DNA of 64,000 nucleotides, from positions 89,557,801-89,621,800 of the forward strand of contig OX465582.1 in the NCBI GenBank assembly GCA_950022655.1, written 5' to 3'. The translations under genes were made by a program, and so were the position numbers. Under the pieces are notes generated by a model. That model did no database searches and was not told where the DNA came from. It saw only the letters and a list, made by a program, of their open reading frames with translations. Source of the DNA: Alentia gelatinosa. Its lineage: Eukaryota; Annelida; Polychaeta; Phyllodocida; Polynoidae. Below, in pieces: positions 31,318 through 42,068 of the stretch (its first letter is position 1; every line of letters begins with the position of its first letter).

Positions 31318-31460
31318 AATTAAGAAGTCAACACGTGTGTGGAGTATAAAAGTTATAAAACAGTAAAAGCGTTGTTTTATTAACATCAAGGTAAGATAAT
31401 TTATGATTGGTAAAACTTTGTACAATGTGACTTGTTGTCTGTCACTGTATTTGATTAGCC
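31318..31460 (-). repeat. Ngaro right terminal repeat B2
   Basis: 143-bp outer copy forming the 3' end of the element; begins AATTAAGAAGTCAACACG on the plus strand. Confidence 0.9.
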
Positions 31461-31512
31461 TTATACAATAATAATATTTTAAAAAAGGTGAATGATGGGG
31501 TTGGTGGGCGGG

Positions 31513-31776
31513 TGAAACTCAGCGATGTGATATGGGCGAACGCCTTGTAAGAGAGTGAGGCCGAGTCTCGCTGCCCTGATGTTATATAATGGTTGGTGTA
31601 CCGCTGGTTCCTGGTATGAACAAGTGTATGGAGTACAGTCTGCAGCGAGAAAGATATGTTAAGAACAGGAACGGATAATTGAAATGGTACAGTATAATAT
31701 GACTGTGTGTGATTGGGATAAATGAAATAAAACGGTTGACCTAAATTATAAAATAATTTACAATTATTCTCCAATT
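31513..31776 (-). repeat. Ngaro internal repeat A2
   Basis: 264 bp, nearly identical to A1 at 35917-36180. I noticed single substitutions, for example GAAATGG against GAAATAG. Confidence 0.9.
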
Positions 31777-31915
31777 AAGAAGTCAACACGTGTGTGGAGT
31801 TTAAAAGTTATAAAACAGTAAAAGCGTTGTTTTATTAACATCAAGGTAAGATAATTTATGATTGGTAAAACTTTGTACAATGTGACTTGTTGTCTGTCAC
31901 TGTATTTGATTAGCC
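31773..31915 (-). repeat. Ngaro repeat B1
   Basis: 143 bp, matches 31318-31460 at an offset of 455 with few differences (GGAGTTTAAAAG against GGAGTATAAAAG). Overlaps the recombinase stop codon. Confidence 0.9.
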
Positions 31916-32880
31916 AAAGAAGATGCAAGATGCAATGGAGCATCCGAGAAGACAGTGGCTGGAACATAAGACAATATGGCGTTTGACGTCCACGTCCCGA
32001 GACGGGCCACGTCTTCCCTCGATGAGCCGCTAGCCGCTGCCGCACGAGCCCCGGAGCGCCGCAGGGAGTGGAGGGTCGCCCGCTCAGCATGTGGGTTGTG
32101 TAGAGTCTGGAGAACCGCCCGGAGTAGCGCCGTCATCCGCGTCGCCGTCAGAGGGCGTCCATCATCAAGGAGGCAGGCTTGCGCCAGCGCGGGAGCAGGG
32201 ACTCGGATGATGTGCCGCCTCCACATCTCGAGCGGACATCTTGGGCCGCCTGTTGGTAGAATAGGGATAGAAACAGCAGAGGACAGAGAAGTTATGGTTT
32301 TGGACGAGAAAACATCTATTAAGAGGCGCGAACCAGTGTCTCTGATGCCTTTCCTAGAGATTAGGTGAGTGGTCGTGGCCGTCACGACCAGATGGCACTG
32401 GCGTAAGAGTGAACAGTAGAGCAGAACGACCACCGCCGTCTCACCCGTGTATGATGGTCCCAAGTTAATGAAGGAGTCTATCAGCCGACACACCGTCGAC
32501 GAGGATAAGGCAGGAGCTTGTATGGGTACATGTGTTGAGAGACTAGAGATGCCTTTGAACATCCTCGCTATAAGCGGTGAATTAAAAGAGCTCGCGTCTC
32601 CAAGGCTCTCCAATACGAAAGAGCAGGCGCCGGATAAATAATTTCTCACTGATGACGGGGACCTCATACGGTTGGATAAGTGCTGCGTATAGAGGAGTAC
32701 AGTACCGACCTTAGGGTGCAGGGGGTTAGCCCCCCTAGCCGTGACAAAGGCGAGATATGCATCCCGCTGGCGGTCCCTGTTCTGGCGTGTTGATGGGGCC
32801 TGCCCAGCTACCAACGTGCGTTCCACCTGTCTCGCGAGCTGGTCCGATCCGAGAGCTGAATCATATAGGAGAGAGAACAT
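31897..32880 (-). CDS. Ngaro tyrosine recombinase, 327 aa
   Basis: ATG at 32880, 34 nt after the RT ORF. The N-terminal core-binding region contains STRQNRDRQRDAYLAF. Catalytic residues can be assigned to the arginine in LLYCSLLRQ, the H-x-x-R box TLHSLRRSGA, and the nucleophile in TSNAILSYVP. This enzyme inserts circular element DNA by site-specific recombination instead of a DDE integrase. Its stop falls inside repeat B1, so the last codons (ANQIQ) are part of the repeat. Confidence 0.92.
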   Translation of the reverse strand: MFSLLYDSALGSDQLARQVERTLVAGQAPSTRQNRDRQRDAYLAFVTARGANPLHPKVGTVLLYTQHLSNRMRSPSSVRNYLSGACSFVLESLGDASSFNSPLIARMFKGISSLSTHVPIQAPALSSSTVCRLIDSFINLGPSYTGETAVVVLLYCSLLRQCHLVVTATTTHLISRKGIRDTGSRLLIDVFSSKTITSLSSAVSIPILPTGGPRCPLEMWRRHIIRVPAPALAQACLLDDGRPLTATRMTALLRAVLQTLHNPHAERATLHSLRRSGARAAAASGSSREDVARLGTWTSNAILSYVPATVFSDAPLHLASSLANQIQ

Positions 32881-32914
32881 TTCGGGGTGAGACAGGTGTT
32901 ACAAGGCGAAGAGA

Positions 32915-34849
32915 TTAAGCAACAAGGAGTTTCTGGGCTAATTCACGAAATTCACGGCCCTTTCCAACCCTAGAGAGTGCATCGCTCAAGATCATACTCG
33001 TGCCTGGAGCGTGGGAGACCACCACTCTGTGTTGCAGGGTGGCCTCAAGGAGGGCTATTTCGCGGGAGCAGCCTGCAATAAGTGCATCGCGAGACTTCCC
33101 CGAGTTGAGGCAGAACATAGTGGCTGAGTAATCAGTCGTAACATTAATTTGCACGGGACCCCAGTCAGCCGGTACAAGAGTCTTTATAGCTATTATAACA
33201 TTTAGAGCCTCTAACTGTGAGATATGGCGAGACTCTTTGAGCTGGTCGTCGAAGCAAACTGTATACGCTAGACCCGTCGTCGAGCTGTATCCCCCGCCCC
33301 CTTCCAGGCATGCATCGCACTCGACATGCACATGAGGGAGGTCGGTTGCGATGAGGCGTTTGCCGTTGAGGTGACGAGCACAGTCTCTAAACCATGCTAT
33401 GTCACGACGAGATGCCCGGGTCAAACCTACCCTGCCACTGTTCGGGGCCGAGCGAAGGAGCGCGAGGATGCGCTGCATAAATCTGCGGGCCGGAACAATA
33501 CACTGAGAGAGAAAGTTAATTTTTTCACACAAACTCTGGAGATCGCGCTTCGTGCCGAAGCCTCTGCTGAGCCATGCTTCGCAGTCGGCTTCCAGCTCCG
33601 CCATTTTTTCGGGAGGGACCGTAATCATCATGCTGGGGACGTCCACATGTAGTCCGAGCCAGTCAATCTCAGTTGCGGGTGGGGCGCACTTTTCTGGGGC
33701 CATCTCCATGCCTAGCCTGGAACAGAGAGATAGGAAATGTTGATAGTCGGCTTCGGCAGTTTCCTTTGAACCCGCGACGCCACAGAAATCATCGACATAT
33801 GCAAACACGAACGAACCCCTCTCCGCTGCCGCAATATGGGTGAGGGCATCGGACACCTGCTGCTGCATGCTACCTGACGTGCGACAGCCAAAAGAGGGGC
33901 ACACATCCACATAAAAATTTCCGCTGTGAGCAATCCCCATGAAGGGGTAATCACCGGGACATATGCGAAGTTGGCGGTATGCCCTTTTTAAGTCCGCCTT
34001 CCAAACGTACGCCCCGGGACCGATGTCAATTATTTTCGTGGCCAGATCCCATACTGATGGAAGTGTGTATTTCATACCCGTCTCAATCTGGCTTATCCCG
34101 TCATTTACTGAGCCGCCTTCAGGGTAGCTGAGGTCTACTATGATCCTTAACTCAGTCGAATCCTTCTTCGGCCTTGTGAGAATCGGAGACACCTGTGACC
34201 ATGGTTGAAAGGGGGGAGCCCTAAAGGGGCCGAGGAGAGCTCCATACGATTTCTCCTTCTCGATAAAACGTTCCACGTGGCGTGGGTTTTCAATAGCAGA
34301 TTTATGATTCTTGAGGGTGGGCCTAGGAGGTGATGTTTTTTCATACATTATTGGCCACCCGTACCGAAGCTTATCTACTAGTGTTGTATTGTGATAGTTA
34401 GTAAGAGCCTTTTCCCACTCGTCGCATTTAACGGCTGAGTGGATGGGAATTCGTTCACCCATGTAATTTGGGACACCTGAGCGACTGACACGGTAGTATA
34501 TGTCTGCCAGCTCCGGGTATGCGGTCACCAGTTGTCTTGTTGGAGTTGGTCTGGTAAGACATGTAATAGAAGGCAAACTAATAGGGTTATCAGAACAGCT
34601 CCGGCTGTCGGTAATAGTCATTGTAATATTTGTCTCAATATGTGAACTTGGGGCAACCTTGATGGGTTGTATGCAGGAGGGTCTAGTTGAAGATTCCGAA
34701 CCTATGTTTTGATTCACTCCGTCTGATTCCCAACCCCGAGTCTTTTTTAGGTGCGGCCGCTTTTGTTTTGCAGTCAGCCTCTGGGTGACTGAGGAACATG
34801 CATTTTTGAGAGATACAATATGTGCAGACGTGGAGTTGGCGTACACCAT
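32915..34849 (-). CDS. Ngaro reverse transcriptase-RNase H, 644 aa
   Basis: ATG at 34849. RT motifs in order: PILTRPKKDSTELRIIVDLS, KADLKRAYRQLRI, the catalytic box FAYVDDFCG (Y-V-D-D), and WLGLHVDV. The RNase H part follows: HVECDACLEGGGGY, QLEALNVIIAIKTL, TTDYSATMF and SHAPGTSMILSDALSR. No integrase or protease and no methyltransferase-like domain is seen, which favours Ngaro over DIRS1. Copies element RNA into DNA and removes template RNA. Intact, without stops. Confidence 0.93.
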   Translation of the reverse strand: MVYANSTSAHIVSLKNACSSVTQRLTAKQKRPHLKKTRGWESDGVNQNIGSESSTRPSCIQPIKVAPSSHIETNITMTITDSRSCSDNPISLPSITCLTRPTPTRQLVTAYPELADIYYRVSRSGVPNYMGERIPIHSAVKCDEWEKALTNYHNTTLVDKLRYGWPIMYEKTSPPRPTLKNHKSAIENPRHVERFIEKEKSYGALLGPFRAPPFQPWSQVSPILTRPKKDSTELRIIVDLSYPEGGSVNDGISQIETGMKYTLPSVWDLATKIIDIGPGAYVWKADLKRAYRQLRICPGDYPFMGIAHSGNFYVDVCPSFGCRTSGSMQQQVSDALTHIAAAERGSFVFAYVDDFCGVAGSKETAEADYQHFLSLCSRLGMEMAPEKCAPPATEIDWLGLHVDVPSMMITVPPEKMAELEADCEAWLSRGFGTKRDLQSLCEKINFLSQCIVPARRFMQRILALLRSAPNSGRVGLTRASRRDIAWFRDCARHLNGKRLIATDLPHVHVECDACLEGGGGYSSTTGLAYTVCFDDQLKESRHISQLEALNVIIAIKTLVPADWGPVQINVTTDYSATMFCLNSGKSRDALIAGCSREIALLEATLQHRVVVSHAPGTSMILSDALSRVGKGREFRELAQKLLVA

Positions 34850-35822
34850 TTTGTACGTGGTGGCCTTGCTTAGAGCAGGAGTTTTTGTTGTACTGTTTGC
34901 ATGGCGGGCCTGCTTTTGCTTTATGTATATCCTGAGGTAATTTCATGTTGTAGACTTCGTAGTCTTTGGTTTGTTGTTTCGGTGTGTCGTCATTTTTACT
35001 TTTAGTGTGTGCCATTTCAGTTTCGAGCCTGTCTATCCTATATTGATCAGACCATGCTATCCTACCTTCGTCTACTTGTGAGAAAACCTCTTCGGACCAG
35101 GCGCGAATACCTGGCCAGTCATATTTCCTAGCATTGTCCAGAATTCTCTCCATATGTGCCTCCAGCCCTGCCTTGAGGTCACCCTCTCGAGTGTCTTTAA
35201 GTATTTGTGTGATTGCCCATACATACTCGGGGAGTGTTAGCTCTCCCATGCTCGCTTTCTCTCTTTTGTGGCCCTTCACCACGTGGTGGTGAGGGAAGTT
35301 ACCTTTTCGTTTTGACTTCAAGGAGTCGCGTAGTGCCTCTGCGACCTTGTCTGAAATATCTTCATCTGTTTCATTACATGCTGGCATTTTTCTGCCGCTC
35401 CATGCCAACACGTGTCTGCTTCTGCTATGTGAGTCTGTAGCAGTGGGGCAATCAGCGGGTGCCGAACTGTCTACATGATTGGCCTGCCTGTCACTTGAGT
35501 GCCTGCTTCTATTTATGACTGTATGTTGCGGGTCTCTGCATTGCTTTGGACTAGTAACAAGTGATTGTGAGGTAACTAATTGTTCAGTGTTCTGTGCATT
35601 TGCGGGCAACCTTTCTGCGATGTTTTCCATAAGAGAAGAGAGTGTAAAAAGTTTGTCTGATATATCGCTTATTGCTTGAGCGTTGGCTGCTACAGAGTGT
35701 GTGCTGTTATTTGTTACCTTATCAACTTGTACATCGTCATCAAAGCGTGGCGGTGTTGGTTGGCGGCGTTCAGGCTGGGCGCGTTTTCTCGTAACCTTGG
35801 GTGTTGCTTTGTTTCTCCCCAT
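34683..35822 (-). CDS. Ngaro gag-like ORF1, 379 aa
   Basis: ATG at 35822, stop at 34683. The N-terminus is basic (MGRNKATPKVTRKRAQPERR), followed by a polar low-complexity region. A conserved-looking block starts near MGELTLPEYVWAITQIL, and a C-terminal Cys/His cluster has CKQYNKNSCSKQG, H and VCTYC. That is the zinc-knuckle-like region seen in DIRS/Ngaro ORF1 proteins. It probably packages the element RNA. ORF1 overlaps ORF2 by 167 nt in another frame. Confidence 0.82.
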   Translation of the reverse strand: MGRNKATPKVTRKRAQPERRQPTPPRFDDDVQVDKVTNNSTHSVAANAQAISDISDKLFTLSSLMENIAERLPANAQNTEQLVTSQSLVTSPKQCRDPQHTVINRSRHSSDRQANHVDSSAPADCPTATDSHSRSRHVLAWSGRKMPACNETDEDISDKVAEALRDSLKSKRKGNFPHHHVVKGHKREKASMGELTLPEYVWAITQILKDTREGDLKAGLEAHMERILDNARKYDWPGIRAWSEEVFSQVDEGRIAWSDQYRIDRLETEMAHTKSKNDDTPKQQTKDYEVYNMKLPQDIHKAKAGPPCKQYNKNSCSKQGHHVQNGVRQLHVCTYCISQKCMFLSHPEADCKTKAAAPKKDSGLGIRRSESKHRFGIFN

Positions 35823-35916
35823 GGTTGACTAGAGCTGTCAGTATGTCGTATTTTGAGTGCGTCTGGATGGCGGCGGCCGTGTAGCTAGCACGTGGTAATA
35901 AGTCTGTCTCGGTGTT

Positions 35917-36180
35917 TGAAACTCAGCGATGTGATATGGGCGAACGCCTTGTAAGAGAGTGAGGCCGAGTCTCGCTGCCCTGATGTTATATAATGGTTGG
36001 TGTACCGCTGGTTCCTGGTATGAACAAGTGTATGGAGTACAGTCTGCAGCGAGAAAGATATGTTAAGAACAGGAACGGATAATTGAAATAGTACAGTATA
36101 ATATGACTGTGTGTGATTGGGATAAATGAAATAAAACGGGTGACCTAAATTATAAAATAATTTACAATTATTCTCCAATT
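35917..36180 (-). repeat. Ngaro left terminal repeat A1
   Basis: 264 bp; forms the 5' end of the element upstream of ORF1. Probably holds the promoter. Same length as A2. Confidence 0.9.
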
Positions 36181-37560
36181 CTGTTATTTCAGTTCAATTA
36201 GAAATTCTAGCTGACTTTCTAAAATGATGATACCCTAAGATTGTATTATATCATTGCATTGGTTATTAATCCCTTGACCGGTATTTAATATGGATTACAT
36301 GATTACCTTGCTCATAGTGAATGAACTTCCTATATTTTTTAATTTTCTTAATTTTTTATAACAACATCACAATCACACTTATATTGCATGATGATTGACA
36401 GGACAGGGTACATATAGGTTGGCAAACAAAAACAGTACAATACAGAGTACTTATCACATACAAGAGACAATTCAGTGTACAGATTACTTTCTTTTTTTTA
36501 AATACCAGCATTTATTGACATCAGGAAGATTCTATAACAATGAGATATCCATGATATCGTTTCTGCATGATGCTTAAGGAAGGCTTATAACAACTACCAC
36601 ATACCAGTTCACACAATAAAGAGTAATACAATGGTGAAATTATTGCTGCTTATTTTTGATGGACACTTAGATCCTTCACCCGACAAAATACATTATGAAC
36701 AAGGTGTACATCTTCAGTGTGGTTTTAAAAGATTCAGAAGTATTAATCTTAAGGATATCTAATAGGACAGATACAGGGGGGAGACAAGACATACGGGAGA
36801 CAAAAAGGGATGGCACTTGTTACTGATATACATTGCGCTGAGAGACCTAAATTTGAGATTCTCAATAAAGAAACAAAGGGTCAAGAAAAAAAGAATGTCT
36901 ACTGCCTCAGAGACACTGAGATAACATGGAACAAAACACATGATTATTGGCCACGGAATGGAGGTGTGGTGTGTGGATAAGTTCGAACCACTGTTTATTG
37001 GTGGGAAAGAGGCCTAATTTATTCTCTCTTTGTTTTATACAGGAAAAAACATTTCGATAAACTGGTAATGAAAACAGGAATTTCCTTGGAAAATAGGAAA
37101 AGTGCCACTTCTGAGTGTTCCGGGTTAGATGTTGGCAGGGGGGATGGAGTGATAGGATCATTGATTGAGGGGTGAATCGCGAAATCTCATAGAATCAATA
37201 CTGTTATTATATGCATGCCCACATCTGTGACTACAACTTAGGTCTTTAATCTCAACTCCTTAATGCCAGCGACCCGGTTTGCTTTGTTTATTAGTTGTTT
37301 TTGGGGTGTGTTTTTTTTTAAATTTCAGTAAAACAAAACATCTCTTCCCATTGGCAGATCTTCCGTTGTTGCTGTCGTACTTCAGTTGCCATACATCATA
37401 ATACTATACATACTGTAACCAGATGTATAACTAATTTTGAGTTTAGGGTTCACAGAAAGCAACGTCTAGTCCAACAATTTGGCTTTTATTGATATTGGTT
37501 ACAGGATATGGATTACCAATGTTTTGGTATGATAACTAATGTGATTATTATTTAACCATT
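36181..37560. other. Intergenic stretch, nothing certain
   Basis: AT-rich. A weak frame on the minus strand around 36650-36780 (ILKINTSESFKTTLKMY) could be a decayed LINE tail, but without a W-N-x-L-P box I do not call it. No other feature seen. Confidence 0.35.
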
Positions 37561-37562
37561 TA

Positions 37563-37832
37563 ACTGCAGCTCGATGCCTCCAGGCATTCCCCTTGCTACA
37601 GCAGCATGATGCCTCTAGGCATTCCCCTGGCTACAGCAGCATGATGCCTCCAGGCACTCCCTGGCTACAGCACCATGATGCCTCCAGGCATTCCCCTAGC
37701 TATGGTTGCATGATGCCTCCAGACATTCCCCTGGCTACAGCAGCATGATGCCTCCAGGCATTCCCCTGGCTACAGCACCATGATGCCTCCAGGCATTCCC
37801 TGGCTACAGCACCATGATGGCTCCAGCCATCG
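37563..37832. repeat. Minisatellite with GATGCCTCCAGGCATTCCCC
   Basis: Seven to eight copies, unit about 35 bp ending CTGGCTACAGCA(G/C)CAT. The GATGCCT-x-x-AGGCAT core is palindromic, as at 20550. Confidence 0.9.
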
Positions 37833-37964
37833 TAGAGGTATCATTGATACAAAATTTGATAAATACAGAAATAATTGTTTGAATTCAATTTTCTTTTCAG
37901 TATATGGGGCATATTGGACTTTGGTTAATTATACCAAAATATCATCTGTTTGCCTACCATATCT

Positions 37965-39010
37965 AAAAAAACTATGATTTTGGTCGGATCTGCTTGGAGT
38001 TGTTCCCGCACATAGGGACAGAGTGAACCAAACTTAGGCTTGGAGACTGAAGAACCACGAGAGTGAAAATCTCGTGGAGGGTGAAACTTACTCTTCATTT
38101 TTGTACTTTTCTACTCAAATGTGCTTATTTTCTTATGACATTATTCTAGCCTTGCCAAAAGGAGAGTTTAATACAGCCAATTACGACGCGACGAAGTCGC
38201 TGGTACCATTGTAAGTCACACAAATCGTGTGAGACATCACATAACATTGGTATCTCCCAAAGACGGTGCCTGCTGTAGGAGGTATACTTCTGCAGGCGAT
38301 GTCTGCTGTATTATCTCACCCCTGGCATTCTTTCCCCATGGATTTAACATTGGGAACTTGTATTCAATGCCCATTGAGTATTTAGAAAATTTACCCTAAG
38401 AGGGAATTATGTCTCAAATGTTAGCCCATTAGTCAATGTGAGATAAATGCAGAAACCTATTTAGGTTTCTCAAGAGCTCGATCCATCTTGTTTGAATCGC
38501 TATGTAATTCACGCGGCTACGCAATTCAAACTTGATAGGGTACGAGCTCTGACCCTAAACTCTCATATGTTTCCTCTTATTACGCTGTGCGGGGGAACTG
38601 GGTGCTGCTGGGAAAGGGTTAATGATGTACATATACATGTACATGCTTTACCTACACACCATGACTATAGACTACTATTTCGGATCGGCCACGTGTTTCT
38701 GTTCCGCGTGTTAGTGAGAACTTGTCTCTGGGCATGCGCACTTTGCAGGTGGACATCCGGGCACTAGGAGGACAGGCAACGAAGGGACAACAGCGACTGT
38801 GAGCACACCTGGCCAGACCATGTCCCAGCATAGGGGGGCTTTATTGATGAGATTCGGAACAAATTCTGCGTTTCTAGGAATCATTCACCATAGATCTACA
38901 CTATTTACAAGCTTTCGTGTGTCTTTTTTTTTATTGAGGTCAAATAAGCAGTACAGTTTTGCTTTTGTTTGAAACTCGGCCGTTTGGTCCCTCCAGTGGT
39001 TATATATATA
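37965..39010. other. Intergenic stretch with dispersed repeat pieces
   Basis: 37965-38200 is an inverted copy of R2 ending GACGAAGTCGCTGG. 38310-38560 matches 62220-62510 (ACCCCTGG...ACATTGGGAACT). 38560-39000 has no identifiable content. Confidence 0.45.
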
Positions 39011-39014
39011 TATA

Positions 39015-39196
39015 CAGTAAAACCCCGCTTCTGGGACACCTCGCTTGAGGGGGCACCCAGCTTAAGGGTAGGCCTACAATTTGTTCGGTACAGAAATGTT
39101 TATTTAGATTATTTTAACCCTGCTTAAGGGAACACCCCACTTAAGGGGTCACTGAGCTTGGAACGGAGGGTGTCCCCCTTAAGCAGGGTTTAACTG
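39015..39196. mobile_element. Tc1/mariner-like MITE with TA target duplication
   Basis: Begins CAGTAAAACCCCGCTTCTGG and ends CCTTAAGCAGGGTTTAACTG, with TA on both sides. Inverted termini are about 25 bp. The interior repeats CTTAAGGG-x-ACACCC. Non-autonomous. Confidence 0.8.
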
Positions 39197-39279
39197 TATA
39201 CACATAAATGATGGTTTTGTAGATAGGCGGCCGTAAACCATGATTGGCTAACGGGCAGTGCGTAGCCTCAGCAGTGCTA

Positions 39280-39845
39280 AGGTCCGTCAGTGATGCCTAA
39301 CTGTAGATCGGTGACGACAAATGGAAATGGGCTTTTAGAAGAACTAAAAAAATCTACACTGTTTTCGTTGGCCAATGGAAACGGGCCTTAATAGCCAGTT
39401 TCAATTGGCCATCACTGATATACAGTCAGGAGACAAACCTTTAGCACTGCTGATGTTAAAATGCAAAACGTTTTCTTCGGGCAATTGAAGCATGCCTTTA
39501 TTCGCAGCTCTGGTGGTGCGATTCGAGATATCCAGTCAGTCACAGCTATGAGGGTGGTTGTGGCCCATTAGATTGTAGGTCAACTCTCGACTGTAGCACC
39601 ATGGAGTTGTCCCATTACCTTAATTCCATATAAGGAATACAGTAGACCGAGTAGCCAATGACTACATTCGCAGCAAACCCCGACCTTCACCCTGACCTCC
39701 TTACATAATATTTTCTCGCGCCTTGGGACGGCTCTGCAGTCGAGAGTTGACCTCGAATCTTAGGGGCCACAACCACCCTCGTAGAGCCGTCCCAAGGCGC
39801 TAGAAAATATCATGCAAGGAGATCAGGGTCAAGGTTGGGAATTCT
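39280..39845. mobile_element. Two fold-back elements
   Basis: 39280-39500 is the CATTGGCC family of 4345-4745. In 39640-39845, GACCTCCTTACATAATATTTTC with GCGCCTTGGGACGGCTCT is inverted as AGAGCCGTCCCAAGGCGC with GAAAATATCATGCAAGGAG. Confidence 0.65.
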
Positions 39846-40309
39846 TTCTTCGAGATTTTTTTTATTCAGAAAAACAAAGATAACGACGTACAATTCCAAT
39901 ATGCCGAGACAAACTGGACAAACGGAACATCACAACAAGCAAAAATGAAGAAAGAAAGTTGATAGTTGGGTATAGATTTCCCTTTGATCTTATGATCTAC
40001 TGATTAATATCTTCTGTACATAAACAGTCCCTTTCCATCTAAGAATAAGTAAACAATATATATTATTTGTTCGAGTTTGTTATAGTTGTTGTAGTTGATC
40101 TTGTGATCAACCATTTTCTACTGTAGCTCACCAGGTTTCAACTTTTTCTTTGGAAGTGATACTATATTGCTCATTTTGTAGATCCGCGTCTAGTTTGTCC
40201 TGTTGAAGCGGTGGAAGTCACAAAAAATACATACTCAGTGGATATTCTTCAAAATTGTTGTAATGCAACTAAGATAGCAATCTTGTGGTGTGATATACAG
40301 TATAGGGGG

Positions 40310-40347
40310 GACACGACGTTTCGCGCTATTTCATAACACTTCTTCAG
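40310..40347 (-). ncRNA. Hammerhead-like ribozyme core
   Basis: Minus strand: CTGAAGA, stem II GTGTTAT / ATAGCGC, GAAA, then ACG-TCG-TGT-C giving a short stem III with a possible cleavage C. The core matches C-U-G-A-N-G-A...G-A-A-A. I see no convincing stem I, so activity is doubtful. Relict of a Penelope-like element or retrozyme is the likely origin. Confidence 0.45.
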
Positions 40348-40669
40348 GTGATCAATGATAAATAATATATGGAGATTGTTGATAGACATACTGTCTATTC
40401 GGTGTGTTATTGAGAGTTTTTAATGCTGCTGTAGATGTTAGAACAATATCCAATCAAATCCCCCGTTATGTGTGAACCGCGGTGCTGCCATCTGGTGTTA
40501 ACTGGTCTTGCTCTTGGCGTATAGTCCGGCTCAATAGTATGGAGAGACACGGGAATTAGCCAATCCTACTGGTCCAGGTCCTGCAGTTTGGCTATCAAAC
40601 CTGTACATAAACGAAAATAAGCATATTTTATATGATTTTTTTTATGAGCGTAGCTCTTTTATTTTCCAA

Positions 40670-41215
40670 AAGTCTTACATCTATTAGAGGCATATCCTAC
40701 AATTCACGGTGGCGCCACCTGGTGTTTTTGAAATAATGTCAATTATTAGTCAAAACTGGTTTCTTGGGATACATCCTAATTCTACATGATTAAATTTAGC
40801 ATTTTGTCCAGTTTATCCAATCTTAATCGGTAAAATAGGCCAATTCACATTTGCTTGATTTACATAGAAAATGTGCTGAAAAATATGGTTTTCATCAATT
40901 CTTTCAAAAATAAGGACGGTAACCTATGATTTTAAAAAACTAAATGAATAGTACTATATATGTACTATATTGTGTGAAAGTTCGAGGAAAATGACATGGG
41001 TTTTACTATGTGATAAAATACTTTTTGGAATTTCTATATATTCTAATATAAAATCATCATAATATTGAGCTCTAAATAAAAAACTAGCACGGTGACTCCC
41101 GATTTCTAAGTTAGATATGTGTGCCACAACACTTAAAGATCATCATATTAAATTTTGAGGAAATTGACATGTGTTTTAATTTTCAAGCAAAATTGTCCGA
41201 TGTGCCTTTAAAATA
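40670..41215. repeat. Dispersed repeat R1, fullest copy
   Basis: Same family as 15720-16260 (inverted) and 48230-48590; contains GGTGGCGCCACCTGGTG and GAAAATGACATGGGTTTTAC. Non-coding. Confidence 0.55.
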
Positions 41216-41334
41216 TTATTCATATAATATAAATTGTGTCATTATATTCATAGTATTCAGTTTCTTTATATGTCCATACATTATAGCATTGCTTTGTACA
41301 CATTCTGATCAAACCGTTATTTTCAAAGTGTGGG

Positions 41335-41715
41335 ATTCACACGATGGGATTCATGTACCTCACAGGGTGTTTGTCTGAGACAAATCCTGCTGAGATTCAT
41401 GTACCTCACAGGGTATTTGAGATAAATCATGCTGAGATTCATGTACCTCACAGGGCGTTTGTCTGAGACAAATCATGCTGAGATTCATGTACCACACAGG
41501 GTGTTGTCTGAGAGAAATCCTGCTGAGATTCATGTACCTCACAGGGTATTTGTCTGAGACAAGTCCTGCTGAGATTCATGTATCTCACAGGGTGTTTGTG
41601 TGAGACAAATCCTGCTGAGATTCATGTACCTCACAGGGCGTTTGTCTTAAACAAATCATGCTGAGATTCATGTACCTCACAGGGCGTTTGTCTTAGACAA
41701 CTCCTGCTGAGATTC
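41335..41715. repeat. Minisatellite with GAGATTCATGTACCTCACAGG
   Basis: About eight copies, unit 40-47 bp, including TTTGTCTGAGACAAAT, which is itself palindromic. Inverted single copies of the unit lie at 41825-41870, and a direct one at 47580-47640. Confidence 0.88.
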
Positions 41716-42019
41716 TTACTCGAACACAATCTCTTGTCTAAATTGTAGGGTTTTATTTCCCTGAGATATTTCCCCCCTGCGATTGTTGGCGACATTTACC
41801 GCTAAAAAGGAAGAGAATCTCATGAGATTTTGAACCCTGTGAGGTACATGAATCACACCGTGTGAATTCCACTTATAACCCACCGGGTGATTCTAGATGG
41901 AGGGGCCTGTAATCGCAGGGAAAGGAGCATGAATCGCAGAATGTGTACTAACGCCCTCTTAAGAGTAGTGCCTGAGAATTATGTTTGGGGATGGCGGATG
42001 GGAACTTTGAGTGGAAAAC

Positions 42020-42068
42020 ATGGCGTCTGGATGGATTCGCTGGAATTCCCGCCACGATAAACATCCTT
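42020..42068 (+). CDS. Possible first coding exon of an unidentified plus-strand gene
   Basis: ATG in good context (AAAACATGG) opens 16 codons (MASGWIRWNSRHDKHP) up to a strong donor CCTT|GTAAGTT. No further exon was found, and the LINE insertion begins 210 bp downstream. It may be chance. Confidence 0.22.

Larger units (their letters stand above)
31318..36180 (-). mobile_element. Ngaro/DIRS-like tyrosine-recombinase retrotransposon, apparently complete
   Basis: On the minus strand the order is A1 (36180-35917), gag-like ORF, RT-RNase H ORF, tyrosine recombinase ORF, B1 (31915-31773), A2 (31776-31513), a 52-bp spacer, B2 (31460-31318). This A1-ORFs-B1-A2-B2 split direct repeat layout is diagnostic of Ngaro-type elements. 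All three ORFs are open from ATG to stop and the A copies are both 264 bp, so the insertion looks young. No target duplication is seen, as expected for integration through a circle by a tyrosine recombinase. It lies upstream of the metalloprotease promoter. Confidence 0.92.

Noticed and set aside
31976..33743. Plus-strand ORFs of 60-130 codons
   Set aside because: Shadows of the Ngaro recombinase and RT genes on the opposite strand.
36640..36800. Possible LINE C-terminus on the minus strand (ILKINTSESFKTTLKMY)
   Set aside because: Lacks the W-N-x-L-P box and any adjacent RT sequence; too weak.
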